From Oscillospiraceae bacterium (GTDB lineage Bacteria; Bacillota; Clostridia; Oscillospirales; UBA929): a stretch of 64,000 nt of DNA. The stretch lies in contig WRIZ01000003.1 in NCBI GenBank assembly GCA_009782475.1, positions 1-64,000 of the forward strand, given 5' to 3'. Numbering within the stretch: position 1 is the stretch's first letter; each line of letters starts with the position of its first letter. The position numbers were made by a program, and so were the translations under genes. This document shows positions 1-9,191 of this stretch, in pieces. Under the pieces are notes generated by a model. It saw nothing but the letters and a program-made list of their open reading frames with translations, was not told where the DNA came from and did no database searches.

Positions 1-1003
<1,003 letters not shown>

Positions 1004-1229
1004 ATGGCAGAAAAAGCTTGATTCCAAGCATTATTCTCAAATAATTGTTGAACTGCCCCAAGCATTAGAGCAGCTCCCCCGCTATTTCTTACTGGCATAC
1101 ACTCAGCTCTTTCGCTCTCAGACGCGTCGCCGCGCCCTTCGCTCGCTAAGTGCTTCTCGGTTACGTTATTTACTTGACAAGGTGCGTCTCCGCGCCAAGC
1201 ATACGCTAGGCGAAAATGGAGGCTAGAGT

Positions 1230-1258
1230 AGTTTACCAAAATCGCGCAGAGCTGTCAA
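1230..1258 (-). promoter_or_regulatory. rRNA operon promoter
   Basis: On the minus strand there is a perfect -35 (TTGACA, 1258-1253), a 17-base spacer and a -10 of TAAACT (1235-1230). It lies about 225 bases upstream of the 16S 5' end. The same TTGACA-17-TAAACT combination precedes the S10 ribosomal operon at 53443-53471. The leader between promoter and 16S (1004-1229) holds no credible gene. Confidence 0.75.
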
Positions 1259-1329
1259 GACCTTTTTAGAGAATATTTTCCGCGCAAGAAAATATATCGT
1301 GCCGCTCGGAGAAAACTTTAGAAAAAAGT

Positions 1330-2250
1330 TTACCGTGTCCCCATCAGCCGCTCCACTTCCTCCAGCGACGGCGGATGATGCGGAAGCGGGAACTTGGTGC
1401 AGGCAGCGGCGGCGCAGGCCATCGAAAACCGTATGATCTCCCCGTCGCCCCATCCCTGCGCAAGACCGTAAACACATCCCGCCTTAAAGGTATCCCCCGC
1501 GCCCAATGTGCTGACAACGTCTGCCTTGTACGCTTCGGTCGTCTTGATTTCGCCCTTCCTGCCGTAAATCGTTGTGCCGCCCCCGCCTGTGAAGACAACA
1601 AGGGCTCCGGTATGCTCAGTATATGTCCGGTGGAGCCGGAGTTTCCCTTCTTCACTGTCAAACTCCGGCATATGGTCGCGGATCCAGTTGCTTGAAACCA
1701 CGATCACCGACGCCGCCTCGCAGACCGGATGGTCAAACCGCTCGTCGATCGTCACAAACGGGACATTATGCTGTTGGCAATAACGCGCCGCCAAAACGGA
1801 TTCCTCACCGAAAAAGGGGTCGATCCCGGCGGCTTTGACCCCTTTTATATCCTCTTCCCGCGGCGTGTTCCAGCGGATGATTTTCCGTTGATAATAATCC
1901 TCAAAGTAAGAGGCATACGGCCCGAATGTCGTACGGGTGTCCTTGTCGATGACAATGACCTCGTCGATCCCCGGGTAGGCCGGGTCGCAATGCAGGCGGG
2001 AGACGTCCACGCCGATGTTTTCGTAGAATTGCCGGGTCACGTCGTCGGTATAGACCCCCATGTGGTTGCCGTCCATCTTCACCTTGCACCCGAGGGCGGT
2101 GAGGATGACCGACGCCGTCCCCGTCTCGCCGCCCGGAAAACAATGCTTCTCCCGAATCTCACTGTAGCCGTCGGCTTGCGGGTATGCCCCGCGCAGCAGC
2201 AACGCCGTGGTGTAGGTGACCATGCCGTACAGGTAAATGTCGTGGTTCAT
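1330..2250 (-). CDS. PfkB-family carbohydrate kinase
   Basis: About 306 residues. The C-terminal half carries the PfkB signature GAGDTF (about residues 250-255), which supplies the catalytic Asp and the anion hole for ATP-dependent phosphorylation of a sugar or nucleoside hydroxyl. An N-terminal Gly-rich substrate segment (FPGGETGTA) is also present. The start is the ATG at 2250, eight bases after AGGAG; an upstream in-frame ATG at 2271 overlaps that ribosome site and is rejected. The gene is monocistronic with its own promoter. The substrate cannot be told from the sequence. Confidence 0.85.
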   Translation of the reverse strand: MNHDIYLYGMVTYTTALLLRGAYPQADGYSEIREKHCFPGGETGTASVILTALGCKVKMDGNHMGVYTDDVTRQFYENIGVDVSRLHCDPAYPGIDEVIVIDKDTRTTFGPYASYFEDYYQRKIIRWNTPREEDIKGVKAAGIDPFFGEESVLAARYCQQHNVPFVTIDERFDHPVCEAASVIVVSSNWIRDHMPEFDSEEGKLRLHRTYTEHTGALVVFTGGGGTTIYGRKGEIKTTEAYKADVVSTLGAGDTFKAGCVYGLAQGWGDGEIIRFSMACAAAACTKFPLPHHPPSLEEVERLMGTR

Positions 2251-2320
2251 GCCAAAGGCTCCTTTAATCATCTAAAGAGGTTTCAGATTTGAGACACAAA
2301 GCCCCTCTGCCGCACTGTTG

Positions 2321-2349
2321 ATTGTATCGCAGAACGGTTAATCTGTCAA
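2321..2349 (-). promoter_or_regulatory. Promoter of the PfkB-family kinase gene
   Basis: Minus strand TTGACA (2349-2344), 17-base spacer, TACAAT (2326-2321). It reads into the kinase gene at 2250 with a leader of about 65 bases. Confidence 0.7.
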
Positions 2350-2371
2350 TGAAATAAACCCCGGAATCGCA

Positions 2372-3466
2372 TCATCCAAACACATCGGCAATCGTCGAAT
2401 GATAAAGCAGCCTCTGATTTTCTTCCGATAAAAGATACACCGTAATATTGTCTTTGCTGTCTCTTGTAACATAGGAAATATAGTAACCGTCAGGGACATA
2501 CGGAAACTCCGCGCTCTTTAACACGCCGGAATCCTTATCCATTAAATATATGGTACTTGTGTTTCGCTGAAAGAATAAGATTGACTGGTCGTAAGCAACA
2601 AGTTCTTTGGCGATGTTAAACTCATGCAGAATTTCGTTGTCTTGTGCGCTTGGTATCTCATGCAGCTTGACCCAAAAAGCTCGGTTGCTGAAATTTGAAA
2701 TATACAGGTAATCTTCAAATACCTTTAAGTCCCCGGGAGGCGATGTGAAGATTTCACTGATATTGGATAAGTCAATCTTTTCGATATATTCCAAGTGTGA
2801 ATCATAGATATAGATGAAATGTTCATATTTCTCATTTTCAAACTCTTCAACAAGAAGATAGAAGAAATTGTTATAGCTATCTATATTCCGAATCGTTTTC
2901 CTTGCGCTTTGCGTAAAGTCAATGTCAAACACGAGCAAGACGGTCTGCTTCTTTGTTTTTGGGTCATATTCCTCCAAATAGCTTACAGCCGTTTGGCCGT
3001 CGTCACTAAGGTCGCCCTTGAAAACGATTATCTTTTCGTCACGGACGATCATATAGTTGAATGTTTGAAATCTCTTTTCGGAGTATTCCAAAGTGAGTTT
3101 GTTGTTGGTTAAATCAATGGAGTATAGGTAGTTTACGCCTGCGCCTTCTTCCCGTTTTGTCACAAAGAAGTACAGTGTATCATCTATATAAGCGGTATTT
3201 GCAGTGCTGACAAAATGGTTTTCGACCTTCCCGATACGTATTTTTTTATCGGTATCAAAATAATATCGGTAATACACCGCCGCGCCTTCCTCATATTTCA
3301 GTAAAATCAAACTGTCGTCTGTTTGCGCTATAAGAGAATTATAATCATTGGGTTTTGACAGGGGTAACAATCTGGTTGATTCTTTTTCAATGTAACTAAC
3401 TGTTTCGCCGCATCCGGCTGTGAACGCCAGTAAAATCATGATGATTGCGAATATCATTTTTTTCAT
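2372..3466 (-). CDS. Putative lipoprotein of unknown function
   Basis: 364 residues from the ATG at 3466, which has GGAGGG upstream. The N-terminus is a lipoprotein signal: Lys-Lys, a hydrophobic stretch and the lipobox FTAGC, so it is probably anchored outside the membrane. The rest is rich in short aromatic strand-like segments, in the style of a beta-propeller, but I recognise no family. A longer in-frame reading from 3679 runs through the upstream terminator and is rejected. It follows the C39-like gene on the same strand but is separated from it by that terminator. Confidence 0.75.
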   Translation of the reverse strand: MKKMIFAIIMILLAFTAGCGETVSYIEKESTRLLPLSKPNDYNSLIAQTDDSLILLKYEEGAAVYYRYYFDTDKKIRIGKVENHFVSTANTAYIDDTLYFFVTKREEGAGVNYLYSIDLTNNKLTLEYSEKRFQTFNYMIVRDEKIIVFKGDLSDDGQTAVSYLEEYDPKTKKQTVLLVFDIDFTQSARKTIRNIDSYNNFFYLLVEEFENEKYEHFIYIYDSHLEYIEKIDLSNISEIFTSPPGDLKVFEDYLYISNFSNRAFWVKLHEIPSAQDNEILHEFNIAKELVAYDQSILFFQRNTSTIYLMDKDSGVLKSAEFPYVPDGYYISYVTRDSKDNITVYLLSEENQRLLYHSTIADVFG

Positions 3467-3484
3467 AAATAATCCCTCCGTTTC

Positions 3485-3527
3485 AAAAAAGCGGAACCTC
3501 TGCCCGGTTTTCACCGGGCAGAGGTTC
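3485..3527 (-). terminator. Intrinsic terminator after the C39-like protease gene
   Basis: A 15-bp perfect stem (3493-3507/3513-3527) with a 5-base loop is followed on the minus strand by GC and then six Ts (3490-3485). It ends transcription of the gene at 3537-4286. Confidence 0.85.
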
Positions 3528-3536
3528 CTTAGCCTT

Positions 3537-4286
3537 TTAGTATAAATAACCTGCGCCGAAATTAACCATCGCTGTGTGGATAACAGACGATGGCCTTGAA
3601 TAATAAGGATCCGGGAGTCCATAAAGGCCAATAATTGTATCTGCAATTTGAAATTCCGTTCTGTCATCGCGGCACGCATTGATCATGACAACATGACCGT
3701 CAGAATCATATCGCCATCCTTCGTCCTCCGATCCTATAAGTGTAACGATCGGCGGCACATTCCAAACAACTATATCAACCTGAAAATTACCCTCCATCTT
3801 CGTTTTCGACAAATCGGTGATATGGATGTAGTTGATCACTGATTGATTCCTGTTCAAATAAGGCCGCAGCTTGAGAAAATCTGTCCCGAACATGGTTGTC
3901 CCCAAATCTAAACCAATTTGGAATTGTGACGGCGGGGTGCTTTTATTTAGATAATGCAGGGTAGACTGAACGACCGCGGGGCCGCAATAATACTCTGTGA
4001 TTTGCCCATAAAGGGTAAATGTGCCCGGCAGATGAGACCATGTTGTCGGTGCCCGGGCAGCTCGTATGCTGGAGGCAAGATATGCTTGTGTTATCGCTTC
4101 TCTCTCAGCGATAATGTTTAGTTCTTCCTCCGTCAAGCTGCTTAAATACTCTTCTACTCGTGCGGGGTCGTGCGGAAGAAGACCGCTGATTGTGTTCTCT
4201 TCGGCTGAGAACGCCGGTATGTAGGCCATCGCCATCATGGCGAGGCAAAGAGACAGGGAGATGACGCGTTTAATTGACTTTTTCAT
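3537..4286 (-). CDS. Exported C39-like papain-fold cysteine protease
   Basis: 249 residues. A signal peptide covers residues 1-28 (cleavage near FSA). A Glu-rich segment follows, then a C39-like (Peptidase_C39_2) domain: Cys101 in YYCGPA, His198 in DGHVVMINA and a possible catalytic Asp at 216. The family cleaves peptides, often leader peptides, but this copy lacks any ABC transporter part and appears to be a stand-alone exported enzyme. AAGGAGG supports the start. Target unknown. Confidence 0.72.
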   Translation of the reverse strand: MKKSIKRVISLSLCLAMMAMAYIPAFSAEENTISGLLPHDPARVEEYLSSLTEEELNIIAEREAITQAYLASSIRAARAPTTWSHLPGTFTLYGQITEYYCGPAVVQSTLHYLNKSTPPSQFQIGLDLGTTMFGTDFLKLRPYLNRNQSVINYIHITDLSKTKMEGNFQVDIVVWNVPPIVTLIGSEDEGWRYDSDGHVVMINACRDDRTEFQIADTIIGLYGLPDPYYSRPSSVIHTAMVNFGAGYLY

Positions 4287-4364
4287 GGGTATCCTCCTTA
4301 GCAGATTATGATTTGATTTACGCGTAAGGTCTGCGCGGGGAAAGTGCTATATTGCAGAAGCAAG

Positions 4365-4424
4365 CAAAATCAAAACATCGGCGACGCACCCCCTTCATAA
4401 AAGGCAGTGACGAACGCCGATGTT
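4365..4424 (-). terminator. Terminator-like hairpin after the purine permease gene
   Basis: A 10-bp perfect stem (4374-4383/4415-4424) encloses about 31 bases that contain a smaller CCTT/AAGG stem. On the minus strand it is followed by TTTTGATTTTG. It sits just past the permease stop. The large loop is unusual for a plain terminator. Confidence 0.55.
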
Positions 4425-4468
4425 GATTACTTTCGCATTGCTGTCACCTCAAAATGCAAGTATAAATT

Positions 4469-5887
4469 TTACCCCGGGATGACATCCGCCGCCATCAGCA
4501 CATACCGCAGCAGGAAGAGCAGCGAGAAGACCCACAGGACAGGATGAATGTCTTTGGTCTTGCCGGTGAACACCTTGACCAGTACGTAGAAAATGAAGCC
4601 CAGCCCGATGCCGTGGGCGATGGAGTAGGTGAACGCCATCATCGCCATGATGACAAAGCAGGGCAAAGCGTCTTCAAATTCGCCCCATTTGATGTCTTTG
4701 AGCGACGACATCATCATCACGCCCACGATGATCAGAACAGGCGCGGTTGCCGAGGCGTGGATCAACCCGGTCACAGGCGCGAAGATCAGAGCAAGCGCAA
4801 AGAGGCAGCTGGTGAACACCGAGGTCAGCCCGGTTTTCCCGCCTTCGCTGATGCCCGCCGTGGACTCGATGTAGGTGGTAACGGTCGAGGTTCCCAAAAC
4901 GGCTCCGGTTGTGGTGGTGAGGGCGTCGGCCATCATGGCTTTTCCCGCGCGGGGCAGATTGCCGTTTTTATCAAGGAAGCCGCCCTTTTCGGCACAGCCG
5001 ACCAGCGTCCCAACGGTATCGAACATATCGGTCAGGAACATGACGATCATAACGGTCACAACGCTCACCAGCATGGCTCCCATGCCCTCTTCGGTGGAGA
5101 AAAGCTCACCGAACCCGGAGAAACATTGGCCGATCAAATCGCCGAACGCTTTGAACGAATCGCCGAACGAAGCGGTAAATCCGGGGGCGGACAGCGGCTG
5201 GGCAAACTCAATGTTGAAGCCGAACTGCATCAGCACGCCGACGGCCGCGGTGGCGATGATGCCGAGAAAGAGGCTTCCTTTCACTTTCATGCAGAGCAGC
5301 GCGATGATCATAACCAACCCGAAAACGGCCAGCAATGTTTCAGGACTGCTCAGGTTGCCGAGGCCGACGATGGTGCCGGACTGGAAGAGGAAAAGCCCTT
5401 CCTCGTTGGTAACCGCGTCATACCCCTTGACAAGCCCGGCGTTGGAAAGACCGATCAGGGCGATAAACAGCCCGATCCCGGCGGCAATGGCGCGTTTTAA
5501 GGTGAGCGGGATGGCGTTGACGATCATCTGCCGCAGCCCGGTGGCCGTGATGGCAATGAAAATGATCCCGGAAATAAAAACGGCGGCCAGCGCGGCTTTC
5601 CAAGAATACCCCATAACGCCGCAGACGGTGTAGGCAAAGAAGGCGTTAAGTCCCATGCCCGGTGCCTGCGCGAAGGGGTAATTGGACAGCAGGCCGGACA
5701 GAAGCGTCCCTAAAGCGGCGACAATGCAGGTGGCGACAAAGACCGCGCCGACATTCATCCCCGCGTCGCCCAAAATCTGCGGGTTGACAAAGATGATATA
5801 GGCCATGGTGAAGAAGGTTGTGACGCCCGCGAGCATCTCGGTTCTGACGGTGGTTCCGTTTTGTTTGAGCTTAAAGAGTTTTTCCAT
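4469..5887 (-). CDS. Hypoxanthine/guanine permease, AzgA (PbuG-like) family
   Basis: 472 residues with about 12-14 hydrophobic segments. The N-terminus (RTEMLAGVTTFFTMAYIIFV) and the NYPFAQAPGMGLNAFFAY motif are typical of the AzgA/PbuG branch of the NCS2 nucleobase transporters, which import purines by proton symport. The start ATG overlaps the phosphoribosyltransferase stop (TAATG), so the two are translationally coupled and form a purine salvage unit: import, then conversion to a nucleotide. The exact base transported is not resolved. Confidence 0.9.
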   Translation of the reverse strand: MEKLFKLKQNGTTVRTEMLAGVTTFFTMAYIIFVNPQILGDAGMNVGAVFVATCIVAALGTLLSGLLSNYPFAQAPGMGLNAFFAYTVCGVMGYSWKAALAAVFISGIIFIAITATGLRQMIVNAIPLTLKRAIAAGIGLFIALIGLSNAGLVKGYDAVTNEEGLFLFQSGTIVGLGNLSSPETLLAVFGLVMIIALLCMKVKGSLFLGIIATAAVGVLMQFGFNIEFAQPLSAPGFTASFGDSFKAFGDLIGQCFSGFGELFSTEEGMGAMLVSVVTVMIVMFLTDMFDTVGTLVGCAEKGGFLDKNGNLPRAGKAMMADALTTTTGAVLGTSTVTTYIESTAGISEGGKTGLTSVFTSCLFALALIFAPVTGLIHASATAPVLIIVGVMMMSSLKDIKWGEFEDALPCFVIMAMMAFTYSIAHGIGLGFIFYVLVKVFTGKTKDIHPVLWVFSLLFLLRYVLMAADVIPG

Positions 5888-6444
5888 TACAAATGCACCT
5901 CTTTCTCCGTAAATAGGGGCAGCGGGGCAAGATAAACGATGTCTTCGCGTTCGATGGCGTCTCCTTCGGCTAAAACCGCAGCTCGTCCGGCAACCGTTCC
6001 CCCGGCCTGACCGATCAGTTTCTCCACCACCGCCATCGACCCGCCCGTTGAGATCACGTCGTCAACGATCAGGATGCGCTTCCCTTCGATCTTGGCGGCG
6101 TCGGCACCGTCTAGATAGAGGGTTTGGCGGACTTCGGTGGTGATCGACTGCACCTCCGCCGAGGAAATGTCGGTCATATAGAGCTTTTTCTGTTTCCGCG
6201 CGACAAGGTATGTATCATCGCCGTGCTGTTTGGCCATTTCATAGGCCAGCGGTACGCCCTTGCTCTCGGCGGTGATCAAGACGTCATATTCCGGGCAGAG
6301 CTTGAGCAGTTCTTCCGCGCAGCGCACCGTCAGCTCAATGTCCCCGAACATCACGAATCCCGCGATATACAGGCCGCTGCCCAGCGGGAAATAGCGAAGC
6401 CGGCGCGTCAGCCCCGCGACATGCAGCGTATAGGTGTTTTGCAT
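5887..6444 (-). CDS. Purine phosphoribosyltransferase (type I PRTase, Apt/Xpt-like)
   Basis: 185 residues. The PRPP-binding loop ILIVDDVISTGGS lies at residues 124-136; AESKGVPLAYEMA (59-71) is the adenine/xanthine PRTase-type segment. It transfers ribose-5-phosphate from PRPP to a purine base. It is the first gene of a two-gene operon with the permease, under the promoter at 6478-6506. Adenine versus xanthine specificity cannot be fixed from the motifs. The leader of about 30 bases leaves no room for a purine riboswitch. Confidence 0.85.
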   Translation of the reverse strand: MQNTYTLHVAGLTRRLRYFPLGSGLYIAGFVMFGDIELTVRCAEELLKLCPEYDVLITAESKGVPLAYEMAKQHGDDTYLVARKQKKLYMTDISSAEVQSITTEVRQTLYLDGADAAKIEGKRILIVDDVISTGGSMAVVEKLIGQAGGTVAGRAAVLAEGDAIEREDIVYLAPLPLFTEKEVHL

Positions 6445-6477
6445 GGCGTTCCCCCCTTTGTTTGTCCCGACGCGGGG

Positions 6478-6506
6478 ATTATATCATTTCATATGTTTGC
6501 TGTCAA
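6478..6506 (-). promoter_or_regulatory. Promoter of the purine salvage operon
   Basis: Minus strand TTGACA (6506-6501), 17-base spacer, TATAAT (6483-6478): a full-consensus sigma-A promoter. The -35 box overlaps the last codon of hicB. Confidence 0.85.
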
Positions 6507-6886
6507 TAATCCGCAAGGTGTTCCTTCAGGGCTTCTTGCAGCACACCGGAAAAGTTTATATGATGCTGTTCGGCCGCGGCGTTCAGCCAATAGGGGATGG
6601 AAAGTGTTTTCTTAACATACCGGGTCTGGCTTTTCATGTTTTCTATATCCCCTACGATCAGCATGACCCTGCCGCCGCTAAGCGTTTCTACATCAGATGG
6701 CTTTGGGAGCGTTTCGCCGCGCTCCAGCGCAACTTCGATCCGGCTCTCCAAAACGTCTTTTGCCATGATGGCCGCTTCTTCCAATGTCTTCCCTTCGGTA
6801 TAACACGGCTGTATATCGGGAAAGTTTACAAACCAGCCGTTTCCTTCTTTCTCGAACACAGCCGGATAGGCAATTTTAGATTTCAT
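6503..6886 (-). CDS. hicB: HicB-family antitoxin
   Basis: 127 residues. The N-terminal half has the degraded RNase H-like HicB fold (YPAVFEKEGNGWFVNFPDI, then CYTEGKTLEEAAIMAKDVL), which blocks HicA. The C-terminal part (YWLNAAAEQHHINFSGVLQEAL) looks like a ribbon-helix-helix DNA-binding segment for autoregulation. The start follows GAGGAGG, 13 bases after hicA. Order is toxin then antitoxin. The likely operator is the palindrome at 7108-7120. Confidence 0.88.
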   Translation of the reverse strand: MKSKIAYPAVFEKEGNGWFVNFPDIQPCYTEGKTLEEAAIMAKDVLESRIEVALERGETLPKPSDVETLSGGRVMLIVGDIENMKSQTRYVKKTLSIPYWLNAAAEQHHINFSGVLQEALKEHLADY

Positions 6887-6899
6887 AATGGGTTCCTCC

Positions 6900-7079
6900 T
6901 CACTTTATCCCCGCGTCTTTTATAATTGCGTTATACAATCCTCTGCCCAATTCACTGTGGTGGTGCGGAACGATGACATACATCCCGTCTTTCATCATGT
7001 GATAATGGCTCCCCTTGCTTACCTTTACCACTTTGAATCCTAATCTTTTCAGCTTTTTGATCATTTCTACGCCAGTCAA
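6900..7079 (-). CDS. hicA: HicA-family mRNA interferase toxin
   Basis: 59 residues from a TTG start at 7079. The dsRBD-like HicA fold is visible: TGVEMIKKLKRLGFKVVKVS, the catalytic His25 in KGSHYHMM, and the final VPHHHSELGRGLYNAI. HicA cleaves mRNA and is held by HicB. The TTG start is preferred because GAGGTGG lies 7 bases upstream and the protein then begins TG, as HicA proteins usually do. The in-frame ATG at 7100 overlaps the -10 box, so it would not be in the mRNA. Confidence 0.88.
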   Translation of the reverse strand: MTGVEMIKKLKRLGFKVVKVSKGSHYHMMKDGMYVIVPHHHSELGRGLYNAIIKDAGIK

Positions 7080-7099
7080 ATCGACCCACCTCACTACCA

Positions 7100-7128
7100 T
7101 TTATAACACGTAAGTTACGTATTGTCAA
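7100..7128 (-). promoter_or_regulatory. hicAB promoter with palindromic operator in the spacer
   Basis: Minus strand TTGACA (7128-7123), 17-base spacer, TATAAA (7105-7100). The spacer holds a 13-base palindrome, ACGTAA-G-TTACGT (7108-7120). A repressor bound there would block RNA polymerase. HicB is the obvious candidate, by analogy with other autoregulated hicAB operons. Confidence 0.8.
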
Positions 7129-7183
7129 GTGTGAAAATATAGTTTGCATTTGTCTGTACAATCGCATATAATAGTCTCCCTCT

Positions 7184-7211
7184 TGCGTTTTGCGCGTTAT
7201 TATGCTATAAT
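7184..7211 (+). promoter_or_regulatory. Promoter of the Phd/YefM-like gene
   Basis: TTGCGT (7184-7189), 16-base spacer, TATAAT (7206-7211), with a TG extended -10 (TGC before the hexamer). Confidence 0.6.
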
Positions 7212-7240
7212 TGTGTCATATTGAAAAAGAGAGTGATTCT

Positions 7241-7507
7241 ATGCCGCAGATCAGACCGATAACCGATTTACGCAACACATCTGAAATATCAGAGCTGTGC
7301 CACAGCAAAACCGAACCCATTTTTATCACGAAAAACGGGTACGGCGATATGGTCATCATGAGTATGGAAACCTATGAGCGGAATATGGCTATGGCTGATA
7401 TTTATGAAAAACTGGCCGTGGCCGAAAAGCAAATCCAAAACGGTGAGTTACTGGACGGCGAAGCTGTATTTGCCAAGCTGAGGGAGAAATATGGACGTCA
7501 AGTATAA
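7241..7507 (+). CDS. Phd/YefM-family antitoxin
   Basis: 88 residues from the ATG at 7241. The N-terminus (IRPITDLRNTSEISELCH) and the core (EPIFITKNGYGDMVIMSMETYER) are typical of Phd/YefM antitoxins, which bind DNA and neutralise a RelE/ParE partner. Its last codons overlap the partner gene (7491), the usual coupling. That partner is truncated, so this antitoxin is probably an orphan. Confidence 0.85.
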   Translation: MPQIRPITDLRNTSEISELCHSKTEPIFITKNGYGDMVIMSMETYERNMAMADIYEKLAVAEKQIQNGELLDGEAVFAKLREKYGRQV

Positions 7508-7745
7508 TCTCAAAGTCACCCCTGCCGCCGAAAATGATCTTGACGGAATTTATCTGCATATCTCCGAAACGTTAAAAGCACCTGTTGCGGCGCAAAACCT
7601 GATGGATAAACTCGAACGTCGCTTTTTTCTTTATGTGACACACCTTATCATGTCATTGATATTTAAGGACAAAAATAGAAACGCCTGTGATTGCAGGCGT
7701 TTCCGCACTTTTATGGTGTGTCGGCAATCTTGCAATATCCCTTAA
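7491..7745 (+). pseudogene. Truncated RelE/ParE-family toxin
   Basis: The first 43 residues (YNLKVTPAAENDLDGIYLHI to LMDKLER) match the start of ParE/RelE toxins. The reading then runs into unrelated sequence with no ParE core or C-terminal catalytic part, ending after 84 codons. The break coincides with the small palindromic element at 7637-7722. Toxicity is unlikely. Confidence 0.75.
7637..7722. repeat. Small inverted-repeat (MITE-like) element
   Basis: Terminal inverted repeats GACACACC/GGTGTGTC (7637-7644, 7715-7722) enclose 86 bases with an internal 10-bp perfect hairpin (7678-7687/7694-7703). It lies where the ParE-like gene loses homology. Only one copy is in this window, so mobility is a guess. 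Confidence 0.4.
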
Positions 7746-7772
7746 ATATTATAGTTCCCAACAAATCATTAC

Positions 7773-7818
7773 TTGACAAAACAATCCGCAGGATTTATAA
7801 TTGACTAAACATTTAGCC
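7773..7818 (+). promoter_or_regulatory. tetR-type gene promoter and operator
   Basis: Full-consensus promoter TTGACA (7773-7778), 17-base spacer, TATAAT (7796-7801). Directly after the -10 lies an imperfect palindrome, GACTAAA-CA-TTTAGCC (7803-7818), spanning the expected transcription start. It is a likely binding site for the regulator encoded immediately downstream. Confidence 0.75.
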
Positions 7819-7833
7819 ATAGGAGGTTATGCT

Positions 7834-8436
7834 ATGCCACGAACAAAGGAAGCATTTGAGGCTATGCGCGAAAGCACACGAGGACAAATTGAGACTGCTG
7901 CTTTATCTCTATTTGCGCGAAAGGGATTAGCGGTGACTGTGGACGAAATTGCACGCGCGGCGGGTTTGAGTAAAGGGTTATTATACAACCATTACCCATC
8001 TAAAGAAGCATTGATTGCCGAGTTGGTCTGGCAAGCTACCGATACATCAAGTCGGAATTTCAAAGAAATTACACATAATAATGGGTCGGTTTCCGTAAAA
8101 ATACAGCAGATTTCATCCATGATGTGCCAAATGTTTTCTGACCAACCTATAGGGATCGACTATTTTATGTTTATGGTGCAGGTCGGCATGAGCAGCTTTC
8201 AAGTGCCGGAGACAGCACGGCATACGGATGATATGCCCAATCCTATTGAGAGCCTCGCGCATATCATCGAACAAGGACAAACCGAGGGTTCGGTTGTAAG
8301 CGGCGATACACTACAGCTTTCCATCGTTTATTGGGCGGCGTTCCAAGGGCTGTGTTGTTACGCTATCACGGGAATGCCCTTAACTTTAGACCCCAAAATG
8401 CTGTCAAGAGTATTATTAAAGGAGAGTTATTTATGA
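7834..8436 (+). CDS. TetR/AcrR-family transcriptional repressor
   Basis: 200 residues from the ATG at 7834 (AGGAGG upstream). An N-terminal helix-turn-helix lies at about residues 15-60 (AALSLFARKGLAVTVDEIAR, then LSKGLLYNHYPSKEALI), with a divergent helical ligand domain after it. Its stop overlaps the start of the flavoprotein gene (ATGA). It probably represses both genes in response to an unknown small molecule, using the palindrome at 7803-7818. Confidence 0.88.
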   Translation: MPRTKEAFEAMRESTRGQIETAALSLFARKGLAVTVDEIARAAGLSKGLLYNHYPSKEALIAELVWQATDTSSRNFKEITHNNGSVSVKIQQISSMMCQMFSDQPIGIDYFMFMVQVGMSSFQVPETARHTDDMPNPIESLAHIIEQGQTEGSVVSGDTLQLSIVYWAAFQGLCCYAITGMPLTLDPKMLSRVLLKESYL

Positions 8437-9152
8437 GCAAGAATATGAAAATTACATTGATTCATGGGCAAAATCACAAAGGCAGTACATATTATGCAGC
8501 GAGAATGGTTGCGGAAAAAATCAGCGGCAATATTGACGAGTATTTTCTTCCAAAAGATTTTAGCGAAGAAGGGTGTTCGGGTTGTGGAGCGTGTTTGCAT
8601 AACGGCAGAGATCATTGCCCGCACGCTAAGAAAGTGGAAGTTATATTTAACTCTATGCTTTCATCAGATATTATCATCATCGGCTCACCAACCTATGTTA
8701 TGGAAATGACAGCGCACTTGAAAGCGTTCTTTGAACATTTATATACCGCATGGCTTGGGCACAGACCGGAAGACGCAATGTATTCAAAGACGGCCGTTGC
8801 CGTTTCCACAGGGGCGATAATTGGAATGAAGGGTGTCACAAAATCATTGGCAAGGCAGATGTTTTATTTGGGCGTACCTAAGACCTATAGGCTTTCCTTT
8901 GGGGTCATGGCAAATTCGTGGGATGGGGTCGATAGCAAGGTAAAAAAGCAAATTGCCGCTGCAACCGATAGAGTTGCCCGCAAAATTACTTCTCAAAAAG
9001 GACATCCGACTCCGGGGATAAAGGCTAGGTTTATGTTTTCGATGTTAAGAAGATTTCACAAAGGCAATGATTTACCGTTGTTTACCACTGACAAAAAATA
9101 CTGGGTGGATAAAAAATGGCTTGATAATAATAGACCTTGGAAAAACAGCTAA
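8433..9152 (+). CDS. Flavodoxin-fold NAD(P)H-dependent oxidoreductase
   Basis: 239 residues. The N-terminus (ITLIHGQNHKGSTYYAARMV) is the FMN-binding flavodoxin/NADPH-dependent FMN reductase type. A Cys-rich GCSGCGACLHNGRDHC segment and the IIIIGSPTYVMEMTAHLKAF stretch match iron-sulfur-flavoprotein-like oxidoreductases. The start overlaps the TetR-type stop. As its repressor's only operon partner, it probably reduces a xenobiotic or quinone-like inducer. No separate membrane or signal segment. Confidence 0.8.
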   Translation: MSKNMKITLIHGQNHKGSTYYAARMVAEKISGNIDEYFLPKDFSEEGCSGCGACLHNGRDHCPHAKKVEVIFNSMLSSDIIIIGSPTYVMEMTAHLKAFFEHLYTAWLGHRPEDAMYSKTAVAVSTGAIIGMKGVTKSLARQMFYLGVPKTYRLSFGVMANSWDGVDSKVKKQIAAATDRVARKITSQKGHPTPGIKARFMFSMLRRFHKGNDLPLFTTDKKYWVDKKWLDNNRPWKNS

Positions 9153-9191
9153 TACGCATTTTTTGAGTTAAACGAAAACTATACTATGAAG

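Noticed and set aside
4544..5500. 318-codon open frame on the plus strand
   Set aside because: It is opposite the purine permease; its His/Asp/Gly-rich composition is that of a mirrored membrane protein.
6445..6500. Possible purine riboswitch before the phosphoribosyltransferase gene
   Set aside because: The promoter leaves a leader of only about 30 bases, too short for a purine aptamer, and no aptamer core is visible.
7080..7100. ATG at 7100 as the hicA start
   Set aside because: It overlaps the -10 box of the only good promoter; the TTG at 7079 has a proper ribosome site and gives the usual HicA N-terminus.
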